From CAZAQV01 sp964487255 (GTDB lineage: Bacteria > Myxococcota_A > Polyangia > Polyangiales > CAZAQV01), in assembly GCA_964487255.1 (NCBI GenBank), contig CAZAQV010000015.1:1-64000 (forward strand): DNA of 64,000 nucleotides, written 5' to 3'. Both the position numbers and the translations under genes were made by a program. The notes beneath the pieces are model-generated. The model was given only the letters and a program-made list of their open reading frames with translations. It had not been told where the DNA came from and did no database searches. This document shows positions 46,659-54,504 of the stretch, piece by piece. Within the stretch, counting starts at the first letter, position 1. Every line of letters starts with the position of its first letter.

Positions 46659-47287
46659 CCGCTAGTCACTTCGCGTCGCACGCCAAACAAGCGCACGCCG
46701 CCCGGCTTGGCATGTGGATTTTTCTTGCGGCAGAGCTACTGCTGTTCGCCGGTCTGTTTAGTCTCTATGCGGGCTATCGAAGCGCCTATCCACATGCTTT
46801 TTCACAGGGTGTGGAGCATAGCGCCAAATGGCTGGGCAGTCTCAATACCCTTCTTCTTCTGACCAGTAGTTTTTGGGTAGCTTGGGCCGTTGAGCAGCTT
46901 CGTGAATCGAAGGGGCGTGCGAGCAGCTATTCGCTCATGGCCGCTGTCGTATGCGCTGTCACGTTTCTTGCAATCAAGGCGGCCGAGTATGCAGAACACA
47001 TTTCACACGGGATCGTTCCCGGGGGCCGAGGCGCGTTCTTTGAGCAGCCGCATGGACAAGAACTCGCTGTGTTTTTCAACCTCTACTACGTGTCGACGAC
47101 ACTTCATGCCTTGCACGTTGCGGTCGGCGCCGGGGTCCTTGCCTTCATGGCGTGGGGCATATTGCGACAGTCCGTCTCAAAAAAGGACGCCTACAAGCTC
47201 GAAGTCGCCGGGCTCTACTGGCACCTGGTGGATGTGATTTGGCTCTTCTTATGGCCCATGTATTACCTCACAGGAGCGCCCGCATGA
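46655..47287 (+). CDS. coxC: Cytochrome c oxidase subunit III
   Basis: This 210-residue membrane subunit has five helices. Markers are FLAAELLLFAGLFSLYAGYR with the conserved Glu, the AAEYAEH segment, and LYYVSTTLHALHVAVG. The final helix (YWHLVDVIWLFLWPMYYL) is nearly invariant in the family. It stabilises the active site of subunit I. It overlaps coxA and coxD by ATGA. Confidence 0.95.
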   Translation: MTASHFASHAKQAHAARLGMWIFLAAELLLFAGLFSLYAGYRSAYPHAFSQGVEHSAKWLGSLNTLLLLTSSFWVAWAVEQLRESKGRASSYSLMAAVVCAVTFLAIKAAEYAEHISHGIVPGGRGAFFEQPHGQELAVFFNLYYVSTTLHALHVAVGAGVLAFMAWGILRQSVSKKDAYKLEVAGLYWHLVDVIWLFLWPMYYLTGAPA

Positions 47288-47550
47288 CACAAGCCTCTCG
47301 AACCTTGGCGCTTACGTTTGTCGCGCTGCTCGTTCTGGGCGCCCTGAGCCTTGGTTTGAGTTTCGTGTCGCTCGGCGTACTGGCATCGCCCGTCGCATAC
47401 ACCATCGCGGCGCTCAAGGCGGGCTTGGTGGCGATGGTGTTCATGGAGCTTCGAGACGCGTCCGCGAGCATGCGCTGGGCTGCGTTTGCGGCGCCGCTTT
47501 TTATCGCCGTACTTACCCTTTTTGTCGTCGGCGATGTGGTGGGCCGATGA
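47284..47550 (+). CDS. coxD: Cytochrome c oxidase subunit IV (small, CoxD/COX4_pro-like)
   Basis: This 88-residue protein has two to three hydrophobic segments and the family's middle sequence, AYTIAALKAGLVAMVFMELRDAS. It is the small accessory subunit of prokaryotic caa3 oxidases. The start at 47284 overlaps coxC; the longer frame reading from 47152 is out of context. Confidence 0.88.
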   Translation: MTQASRTLALTFVALLVLGALSLGLSFVSLGVLASPVAYTIAALKAGLVAMVFMELRDASASMRWAAFAAPLFIAVLTLFVVGDVVGR

Positions 47551-49133
47551 ATCAAGTCGTGCCACACGTTGCCGCTGACCAACGTCGAGGTGTCGCTTTG
47601 ATCACCGGCGCGAGCGGAGGCGTCGGGCGCGCCCTTGCGCATGTTCTGGCCGACGCAGGTTACGACCTTGCGCTCTTGGCGCGCGGCCGAGATCGACTCG
47701 AAGCCGCACGGGCTGAAGCAGAGGCACGTGGTGTTCGGGCGATCGCGCTCGTCGCAGACGTCTCCGAGTACGATGCGCTTCGAACCGCCGCCAAGCAAGC
47801 TGAAGAACGCCTTGGTCCAATCGATGTCTGGATCAACAACGCGATGGTCACGATCCTCTCACCGCTCGAAAAGATTACGCCTGAGGAGTACGCGCAGATC
47901 ACCAACGTCACTTACCTTGGCGCCGTGTACGGCACGATGGTGGCGCTTGAGCACATGAAGCCTCGCGACCACGGCCACATCATCCAGGTTGGATCGGCGT
48001 TGGCGTATCGCGCCATTCCGCTTCAATCGGCGTACTGCGGCGCCAAACACGCCGAGCGCGGGTTTACCGACTCGCTTCGTAGCGAGCTTATCCACGACCG
48101 CAGTCGCGTGCTGTTGAGCATGGCGCATTTGCCCGCGATGAATACGCCGCAGTTCTCCTGGTCTCGAACGCGCTTGCCCAACGCGCCGCAGCCGGTTCCG
48201 CCGATCTACGATCCGCATGTGGCCGCCCGCGCGATCGCGTCGATCATCGGGACCCAATGTCGGGAGATTTGGGTCGCCGCTCCCACGTGGAAGACCATCG
48301 TCGGCTCCAAGGTGGTTCCACGGTTCTTGGATCGGTTCCTCGCAAGAGCCGCATACGACGGACAGCAAACCGACCAGCCGCTGGCCGAGGACCGTCCCGA
48401 CAACCTCTTCTCTCCGGCGCCGGGAGACTTTGGAACCTGTGGCACCTTTGGCGACCGTTCCCGAAAGCGAAGCTGGCTTACCCGAGTGCTTTCACGGTGG
48501 GAGCGGCTTGCGTCGACCTTTCGTGCCCGCCATGACTATCGTGATGAGATTCCGCCCGGTTGGGAGCACAACCCAGCGAGTTGGTCGCAGCGCGTGCCCA
48601 TCGTGGTCTTGGCATTGCTCGGCTTTGTGGTTGCAAGCTACCTGGGGCTCTATCAGATCGACGCGATCGACGATGTTTGGGAGCCGTTTTTTGGAGACGG
48701 CAGTAAGAACGTCTTGGACTCCAAGCTCTCGCGCGTCGTGCCCATCCCCGACGCATGGCTTGGCGCGTTCGGCTACCTCGCTGATGCGATTTCGGGCATG
48801 ATCGGTGGGCGCAAACGTTGGAAAACCATGCCCTGGATTGTTGTGCTCTTCGGTTTGCTCGTCGGGCCCCTCGGCGGCATCAGCATTGCGCTCGTGATGT
48901 CGCAGCCGCTGGTCGTTGGTTCATGGTGCACACTCTGTCTTATGTCAGCTGTGATCTCGGTGCTGATGATCGGTCCGGCAATGGATGAAATGCTCGCCAG
49001 CCTTCAGTATCTGCGGCGTGTACAGCTTGACGGACGCGTCTCCCTTTGGCAGGCGTTCTGGGGCGTCGCCCAAGAGCAAAAGAAAGAAAGGAGAGCGCCG
49101 TGGTTCCAATCGCAAGCTTTGCCGCAATCGTAG
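47547..49133 (+). CDS. SDR oxidoreductase fused to a VKOR-like membrane domain
   Basis: Residues 1 to ~270 form a classical SDR: TGASGGVGRAL, NNAM, and SAYCGAKHAE for the YxxxK site. Residues ~345-480 form a four-helix membrane domain resembling vitamin K epoxide reductase. It has GLYQIDAIDDVW, then SKNVLDSKLSRVVPIPDAWLG (VKOR loop and helix start), and GSWC461TLC464LM at the position of the VKOR CxxC. The usual first-loop Cys is missing (G-S-K-N at residue ~385). A coupled dehydrogenase and quinone/thiol reductase can be inferred, with unknown substrate. It overlaps coxD by ATGA and the SPW gene by 34 bases. Its place in a respiratory operon suggests membrane redox or oxidase assembly. Confidence 0.78.
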   Translation: MNQVVPHVAADQRRGVALITGASGGVGRALAHVLADAGYDLALLARGRDRLEAARAEAEARGVRAIALVADVSEYDALRTAAKQAEERLGPIDVWINNAMVTILSPLEKITPEEYAQITNVTYLGAVYGTMVALEHMKPRDHGHIIQVGSALAYRAIPLQSAYCGAKHAERGFTDSLRSELIHDRSRVLLSMAHLPAMNTPQFSWSRTRLPNAPQPVPPIYDPHVAARAIASIIGTQCREIWVAAPTWKTIVGSKVVPRFLDRFLARAAYDGQQTDQPLAEDRPDNLFSPAPGDFGTCGTFGDRSRKRSWLTRVLSRWERLASTFRARHDYRDEIPPGWEHNPASWSQRVPIVVLALLGFVVASYLGLYQIDAIDDVWEPFFGDGSKNVLDSKLSRVVPIPDAWLGAFGYLADAISGMIGGRKRWKTMPWIVVLFGLLVGPLGGISIALVMSQPLVVGSWCTLCLMSAVISVLMIGPAMDEMLASLQYLRRVQLDGRVSLWQAFWGVAQEQKKERRAPWFQSQALPQS

Positions 49134-49486
49134 GGGTTTGGCTGATGGCGGCGCCGGACGTTCTCGACTACGGGGGAGCCGCGCTGATGAACGACCGCAT
49201 CATCGGTCCGATCCTGGTGACGATGGCCGTCTGTGCCATCTGGGAGGTCTTGCGCGCCCTTCGCTGGGTCAACGCCCTATGCGGTGCATGGCTCTTGGCA
49301 GCGCCTTGGTTGCTCGGGGTGGAACATGATGCTGCGCGCATCAACAGCATGGTATGCGGCGTGCTCGCTTTCGCCCTCAGCCTTTCAAAAGGAAAACAAA
49401 AGCGACCCTATGGCGGCGGCTGGCGCGCGCTATTTGACCGCAATCAGCTCCAAGAATCGAAGAACACGACTACAACCACGACATGA
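49100..49486 (+). CDS. SPW-repeat-like small membrane protein
   Basis: This is a 128-residue protein with four hydrophobic segments. Two repeats are visible, VWLMAAPDVLDYGG and AWLLAAPWLLGVEH, matching the SPW pattern (small-Pro-Trp/Asp followed by Leu-Gly). It begins at GTG 49100 with AAAGGAG before it, inside the end of the SDR-VKOR gene. The C-terminal tail ends in six Thr. SPW proteins have no known biochemical role. It overlaps the permease gene by ATGA. Confidence 0.72.
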   Translation: MVPIASFAAIVGVWLMAAPDVLDYGGAALMNDRIIGPILVTMAVCAIWEVLRALRWVNALCGAWLLAAPWLLGVEHDAARINSMVCGVLAFALSLSKGKQKRPYGGGWRALFDRNQLQESKNTTTTTT

Positions 49487-50706
49487 GCTTTCTCGAACTT
49501 TGGCATCAGGCAGCGGTGACGACCTGCGGGCTGTTTTGGACCGCGTTTTGGGCCTTTTCGCTAGGCTATTTGATCTCCAGTTTGATCCAGGTGTTCGTCA
49601 CCCGCGAGCGCATGCAAAAAACCATGGGCACCACCGGTCCCAAAAGCGTCGCGCTTGGGACGTTCTTTGGCTTTATCTCAAGTTCGTGCTCGTTCGCGGC
49701 GCTCTCAACCACGCGTGCGCTGTTTGTTAAGGGCGCGGGCTTGGTGCCATCGCTTTCCTTTTTGCTCGCCTCGACCAACCTTGTGGTCGAGCTCGGCATC
49801 GTGATCGCGATGTTTCTGGGCTGGCAGTTTGTGGTCGGTGAATACCTCGGCGGCATCTTGCTCATCCTGATTACCTGGCTCTTCGTGCGGCTGACCCGTC
49901 CAAAGAAGCTCATCGAAGCTGCCCGCGACAAGGCGCGCGAGCAGTCGTCTGAGGGAGAGCAAAACGAGGCTCAAGACGCGCAGGGCGACGACTCCAGTTG
50001 GCTTGAGCGGCTGCGTGATCGCGCGTGCTGGGAGGAAGTCGCTGCGCAGTATGTCTCGGAGTGGCGGATGGTTTGGAAGGATGTCGCAGTCGGTTTCACT
50101 GTTGCGGGTGTGATCGCAGCGTTTGTGCCGCGCTCCTTTTTCCAAGCACTCTTTGTCGGTTCAGGCGACGCGGACTCAGGTTTCTTAGCCGTGCTTGCGC
50201 AATGCTTGATCGGCCCGGTTGCAGCTTTCGTCACCTTCATCGGCTCGATGGGAAACATCCCGCTTGCTGCGGTCTTATTCAGCAACGGGGTCAGCTTTGC
50301 GGGTGTGATGGCGTTTATCTTTAGCGACTTGGTGGTGTTCCCGGTGCTGCGCATCCAAGCCAAGTATTACGGATGGAAGATGGCGCTCTATATCCTGGTG
50401 GCGTTCTTGATCGCGCTGGTCGGGGCAGCATTGGTGATGCACTATGGTTTTTCATTGGCCGGATTGATGCCCGATTCAGGCTCCGCCAAGAGCGTCACCG
50501 AGCGCGAATTCTTTAAGGTCGATTACACGCTTGTGCTCAATGTTGTCTTTGCGCTCGTTAGCGGAGGTTTTGTTGCTGCCAAAGCCCTTCGCAAGGGCTT
50601 TGCTTCCATGAAGAGCGACGATCCGATCGAGCGCGCGCTTTTTGTTTGCGCGCTCTTGGCCTTCGCCTGGCTGATCACCGGGCTCTGCTTTCCCGTCCTT
50701 TTTTAG
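49483..50706 (+). CDS. COG0701-type permease (ArsP/DUF318 family)
   Basis: This 407-residue protein has eight to ten helices in two inverted halves, with the family motif FFGFISSSCSFAALSTTRALF in the first half and FVTFIGSMGNIPLAAVLF in the second. A polar loop (about residues 150-180) separates the halves. ArsP members export organoarsenicals, but the family is large and the Cys motif differs, so the substrate is open. It closes the run of same-strand genes and converges, 12 bases apart, with the CDF gene. Confidence 0.82.
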   Translation: MSFLELWHQAAVTTCGLFWTAFWAFSLGYLISSLIQVFVTRERMQKTMGTTGPKSVALGTFFGFISSSCSFAALSTTRALFVKGAGLVPSLSFLLASTNLVVELGIVIAMFLGWQFVVGEYLGGILLILITWLFVRLTRPKKLIEAARDKAREQSSEGEQNEAQDAQGDDSSWLERLRDRACWEEVAAQYVSEWRMVWKDVAVGFTVAGVIAAFVPRSFFQALFVGSGDADSGFLAVLAQCLIGPVAAFVTFIGSMGNIPLAAVLFSNGVSFAGVMAFIFSDLVVFPVLRIQAKYYGWKMALYILVAFLIALVGAALVMHYGFSLAGLMPDSGSAKSVTEREFFKVDYTLVLNVVFALVSGGFVAAKALRKGFASMKSDDPIERALFVCALLAFAWLITGLCFPVLF

Positions 50707-50718
50707 ACGTGAGCTTGA

Positions 50719-51621
50719 TCATTCGCGAGCAGGGCTGCAGCCTATGCGCACGCGATCGGTGTGTCGGCATTCGAGTGTGGCGTGTTCAATCGAAACTTGA
50801 TGGGCGAGTTCGGCGCGGATGGCGTCGCAGAGTTCATTCGCACAAACCACATCGGGCTCCGACACCGTCAGTACCGCTGTCAAGATGGGTTGCCCCGAGT
50901 CAAGCTCCCAGACGTGCAGGTCTTCGACGGAGACAACACGTGGATCACGCTCGATAATGCTGCGAATGGTTTCGATCGAGACTCCTGTGGGAGCAATCTG
51001 CAGCAGGATGCGAATGCTGTCGCGCAAAAGCGGCCAAGTGCCCGCGAGGATCAGGACGCCGATGATAAAACTGGCGATCGGGTCAGCGAGCGAGAAGTTC
51101 CAGAGGAGCACAGCTAGGGCCGCCACTACAGCGGCAACCGAGCCGAGGGCGTCCGCCATGAGGTGAAGCATGGCGCCACGGGTGTTGACTGAGCTATCGC
51201 GGCTTTTGGCCAGGTACCAGGCGCTTCCAAGGTTGACACCAAGGCCGAGAGCACCCGTGATGAGAATCGGCATGCCTTGGAGCGCAGGCGGTTCGTTCAG
51301 GCGTTCGATGGCTTCGATCACGATAAAGATGACGGTCACGACAAGTGCGACCGCATTGACAAGGCCGCCGAGCACCGGCGCCCGGCGCATGCCGAAGGTC
51401 AGGTGGCCCGAGGGCTTGCGTTCACTCATGCGCGCGGCCACCAGGGCAATCGTCAAGGCCCCCACGTCTGAGAGCATATGCGCTGCATCAGAAAGCAGTG
51501 CCAGCGAGTTCGTCCACCAGCCGACGAGCGCTTCGACCAAGAGGAAACCCGCATTCAAGATAAGAGCCACACGAAGCGCGCGGCGTGGCGTTGGCCGACC
51601 GTGGTCGTGATCGTGTCCCAT
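50719..51621 (-). CDS. Cation diffusion facilitator (CzcD/ZitB-like)
   Basis: This is a Zn2+/Co2+/Cd2+ efflux antiporter of 300 residues with six helices. The metal sites are in SDAAHMLSDV (helix 2, HxxxD-type) and HLMADALGS (helix 5). The N-terminal His-rich MGHDHDHGR and the C-terminal cytoplasmic domain (VEDLHVWEL) complete the family pattern. The ATG at 51621 directly precedes the His-rich tag; the in-frame extension to 51690 is basic and low-complexity. Confidence 0.92.
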   Translation of the reverse strand: MGHDHDHGRPTPRRALRVALILNAGFLLVEALVGWWTNSLALLSDAAHMLSDVGALTIALVAARMSERKPSGHLTFGMRRAPVLGGLVNAVALVVTVIFIVIEAIERLNEPPALQGMPILITGALGLGVNLGSAWYLAKSRDSSVNTRGAMLHLMADALGSVAAVVAALAVLLWNFSLADPIASFIIGVLILAGTWPLLRDSIRILLQIAPTGVSIETIRSIIERDPRVVSVEDLHVWELDSGQPILTAVLTVSEPDVVCANELCDAIRAELAHQVSIEHATLECRHTDRVRIGCSPARE

Positions 51622-51745
51622 CCCCCGTTGGTTGTGCAGCGCGTCTAAAGGAGGCGCAAGCCCAAGGCACCTCCGCCTGCGCCTTCGCAAGAATTCGTAC
51701 CTGAGGGTGTTGACCCGCTGTGGGCAGTGGTTAAAGGGAGAATAT

Positions 51746-51765
51746 AGGTCGGAGTGAGCCGACCT
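51746..51765. promoter_or_regulatory. Inverted repeat upstream of the groES-containing operon
   Basis: AGGTCGG and CCGACCT, separated by six bases (AGTGAG), form a 7-bp inverted repeat 34 bases before the ATG at 51800. It is placed like an operator, but its sequence is not the CIRCE element normally found before groESL. Confidence 0.4.
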
Positions 51766-51799
51766 CGGATAGCAATTTCAGTGATGGAGGTACGCCTTC

Positions 51800-52546
51800 A
51801 TGATTGTCACAACGGGTCATCAGCCTGAACTTTTAGCCGCCTTTGGGCGCGCGCTTACCGAGCGAGGTGCGCCATTTCGAATTGTCGACGCCTCGAGCGA
51901 CCAGGGGCTTGCGGATGCCACCTTTGCGCACGAGCCTTCGCAAATCGTTGTATTCGACCACGTCTTTGGGCTGCGAGAGCCGCTCCCCAATCCGTCGGGC
52001 AAGCTCTTGGATGCTGCGCTCGATGCCGCGCAGACCCATGTTCGTCCGAAGCTTGTCTGGGTCACCTCCAAGCGCTCCGATCAAGACCCGAGTCTACAAA
52101 AAATACGTAAATCCGGCGTGCCGTACATCATCGTGCACGCGGGCCGACTGGTGCGCACGGGGCAACTCGGGCGGGCTGCGGATGTCATCGGCTCGACGGT
52201 CCTTGTCGCGCGAGATCTTGAGGTGCCCGAGGAGGGCTTGTGTACCGTCCGATCGCTTGGTGACGGGGTGGCTGGAGCGGCGCTCGAGGAACAGAACATC
52301 GGCCGCACCCTCACTCTTGGCTTTTCAGATGAACATGCCTGGAGTGAACTCGTCCGCACGCTGGGCGCAAAACCAAAGACCGTACCCAAATTCTGGGTAC
52401 AGTGCGCGCGCTGGATCGGCCTGCCCGTAGTGGATTCGGTAACGCTCCGCGGCGAGTCTTCCAAAACGCCCTCGGACCGATCGAAGTTCGAGCGCACGCC
52501 GATTTTGCCTCGATTCGAGGCCACAAACGTACAGAAAGGAACTTGA
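51800..52546 (+). CDS. Uncharacterised protein coupled to groES (NAD(P)-binding-like)
   Basis: I do not recognise a confident family. The 248-residue protein starts like a Rossmann half (MIVTTGHQPELLAAFGRALTERG, then IVVFDH), has no TGxxGxxG motif, and continues as an alternating alpha/beta protein with a middle part (GRAADVIGSTVLVARDLE) resembling NmrA/epimerase C-terminal regions. A degenerate SDR-like NAD(P)-binding protein is the best guess. GGAGG precedes the ATG at 51800. Its stop lies only 2 bases before the groES ATG. Confidence 0.55.
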   Translation: MIVTTGHQPELLAAFGRALTERGAPFRIVDASSDQGLADATFAHEPSQIVVFDHVFGLREPLPNPSGKLLDAALDAAQTHVRPKLVWVTSKRSDQDPSLQKIRKSGVPYIIVHAGRLVRTGQLGRAADVIGSTVLVARDLEVPEEGLCTVRSLGDGVAGAALEEQNIGRTLTLGFSDEHAWSELVRTLGAKPKTVPKFWVQCARWIGLPVVDSVTLRGESSKTPSDRSKFERTPILPRFEATNVQKGT

Positions 52547-52548
52547 AC

Positions 52549-52839
52549 ATGACTCAGATTCGACCCCTTCAAGACCGCGTGCTGATCAAGCGCATCGCGG
52601 AAGAAGAAAAAACGAAAGGTGGGATCATCATCCCCGACACCGCCAAGGAAAAGCCGATCGAAGGCCGCGTGATCGCCGTCGGCAATGGCAAGGTGCTCGA
52701 GGACGGAACGGTGCATAAGACCTCGCTCAAGGCGGGCGACCGTGTGCTCTTTGGCAAGTACAGCGGAACCGAGGTCAAGCTCGACGGCGAGGAGCACCTC
52801 ATCATGCGTGAAGACGACGTCTTGGGCGTCGTGGAGTAG
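52549..52839 (+). CDS. groES: Co-chaperonin GroES
   Basis: This is the 10-kDa lid of the chaperonin. The 96 residues have the IRPLQDRVLIKRI start, the mobile loop with KGGIIIPDTAKEK, and the DGEEHLIMREDDVLGVVE end. AAAGGAA precedes the ATG; a longer in-frame start inside the upstream gene is not family-like. groEL follows after 8 bases. Confidence 0.97.
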   Translation: MTQIRPLQDRVLIKRIAEEEKTKGGIIIPDTAKEKPIEGRVIAVGNGKVLEDGTVHKTSLKAGDRVLFGKYSGTEVKLDGEEHLIMREDDVLGVVE

Positions 52840-52847
52840 GAGGAATC

Positions 52848-54464
52848 ATGACTGCAAAATCGATTATCTATCGCGACTCTGCACAAAAACAGATCCTTGC
52901 CGGTGTTGACGCGCTCGCCAACGCCGTCAAGGTTACGATGGGGCCAAAGGGCCGAAACGTGGTGATCGAAAAAAGCTTCGGCGCGCCCAAAGTGACCAAA
53001 GACGGCGTCACGGTGGCCAAAGAAATCGAACTCGAAAATAAGTTCGAAAACATCGGTGCTCAGATGGTGAAAGAGGTCGCTGCAAAGACCGCAGACATCG
53101 CCGGTGATGGCACCACGACGGCAACTGTGCTCGCGCAAGCGCTGTTTCGAGAGGGCGCAAAGATGGTGGCAGCCGGCCATAACCCCATGGACATCAAGCG
53201 CGGCGTCGACCATGCGGTCCAAACGGCTGTCGCGGAGCTCAAGAGTCTCTCAAAGGAGGTCAAGGGAACCGAAGAGCTGCGCCAAGTTGGAACGATAAGC
53301 GCCAATGGCGATGAGACCGTCGGCCAAATGCTCGCCGATGCCATGGACAAGGTTGGCAAAAGCGGCGTGATCACCGTCGAGGAAGCCAAGGGCATGGAGA
53401 CGGAGCTCGAAGTCGTCGAGGGTATGCAGTTCGACCGCGGTTACCTCTCGCCTTACTTCGTGTCCGACCCTGAGCGCATGGAGTCCGTGTTTGAGGACGC
53501 CTACCTGCTCTTTTACGAAAAGAAGCTCTCCAGCATGCGCGACTTGGTCCCACTGCTTGAGGCTGTCGCAAAGAGCGCCAAGCCGCTCGTGATCGTGGCC
53601 GAGGATGTCGAGGGCGAGGCGCTAGCGACGCTGGTCGTCAACAAACTCCGTGGCACCTTCCAATGCGCGGCGGTCAAGGCTCCGGGCTTTGGCGATCGGC
53701 GAAAGGAGATGCTCAAGGACATGGCCACGCTGACCGGTGGACAGGTCGTGAGCGAAGAGCTCGGCATGAAGCTCGAGAACGTGCAGCTCAGCGACCTTGG
53801 TCGCGCCAAGAGCGTGCGACTCACCAAGGACCATACGACCATCGTCGATGGGCGCGGTGAGCGAGTCGCGATCGAGGGCCGCGTGGAGTCCATTCGTCGT
53901 CAGATCGAAGAGACCTCAAGCGATTACGACCGCGAGAAGCTGCAAGAGCGCCTCGCCAAACTCGCAGGAGGCGTCGCGGTGATTCGTGTCGGTGCGGCCA
54001 CCGAAGTCGAGATGAAGGAGCGAAAGGACCGCGTCGAAGACGCGCTTCATGCAACCCGTGCGGCTTCCGAAGAAGGGATTGTTGCGGGTGGCGGCGTGGC
54101 ACTTCTTCGCGCAAGCCAGGCGCTCGACAAACTCGAACTCGCGCCCGAGCAAATGGTGGGCGTTCGCATCGTGCGCCGCGCCATGGAAGAGCCTCTTCGT
54201 CACATCGCGCAAAACGCGGGACACGAAGGCTCCGTCGTGGTGGAGAAGGTACGCAATGCGGGCGGCGCATTTGGCTTCAACGCGGCGACCGAAGAGTACG
54301 GCGACCTGATCGAGTGGGGCGTCATCGACCCGACCAAGGTCGTTCGCTGCGCGCTCCAAAATGCGAGTTCGGTCGCTGGCTTGCTCCTGACCACCGACGC
54401 GCTCGTGACCGATAAACCCAAGGCCAAAGAGACGGCTTCCGAGAGCGCCGATCTCGATTTCTAA
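52848..54464 (+). CDS. groEL: Chaperonin GroEL (variant C-terminus)
   Basis: This is the 60-kDa chaperonin, 538 residues. Equatorial motifs GPKGRNVVIEKSFGAP and DIAGDGTTTATVLAQAL are intact, and the apical domain includes KPLVIVAEDVEGEALATLVVNKLRG. The C-terminus ends KAKETASESADLDF without the GGM repeats that fill the cavity in most GroELs. That suggests a second, specialised copy, since a housekeeping copy would normally keep GGM. It forms one transcript with groES and the unknown gene upstream. Confidence 0.96.
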   Translation: MTAKSIIYRDSAQKQILAGVDALANAVKVTMGPKGRNVVIEKSFGAPKVTKDGVTVAKEIELENKFENIGAQMVKEVAAKTADIAGDGTTTATVLAQALFREGAKMVAAGHNPMDIKRGVDHAVQTAVAELKSLSKEVKGTEELRQVGTISANGDETVGQMLADAMDKVGKSGVITVEEAKGMETELEVVEGMQFDRGYLSPYFVSDPERMESVFEDAYLLFYEKKLSSMRDLVPLLEAVAKSAKPLVIVAEDVEGEALATLVVNKLRGTFQCAAVKAPGFGDRRKEMLKDMATLTGGQVVSEELGMKLENVQLSDLGRAKSVRLTKDHTTIVDGRGERVAIEGRVESIRRQIEETSSDYDREKLQERLAKLAGGVAVIRVGAATEVEMKERKDRVEDALHATRAASEEGIVAGGGVALLRASQALDKLELAPEQMVGVRIVRRAMEEPLRHIAQNAGHEGSVVVEKVRNAGGAFGFNAATEEYGDLIEWGVIDPTKVVRCALQNASSVAGLLLTTDALVTDKPKAKETASESADLDF

Positions 54465-54480
54465 CGCGCTATCGTCGCGC

Positions 54481-54504
54481 CGGGGCGGCCAGTCGGTCGC
54501 CCCG
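54481..54504. terminator. Hairpin between groEL and the convergent AAA+ gene
   Basis: CGGGGCGGCC and GGTCGCCCCG form a 10-bp stem with one G-U pair and an AGTC tetraloop. It lies between the groEL stop (54464) and the AAA+ gene stop (54505), so it may serve both. There is no T-run. Confidence 0.5.

Noticed and set aside
51622..51799. CIRCE operator before the groES operon
   Set aside because: No TTAGCACTC-N9-GAGTGCTAA sequence is present; the only inverted repeat is unrelated (AGGTCGG/CCGACCT).
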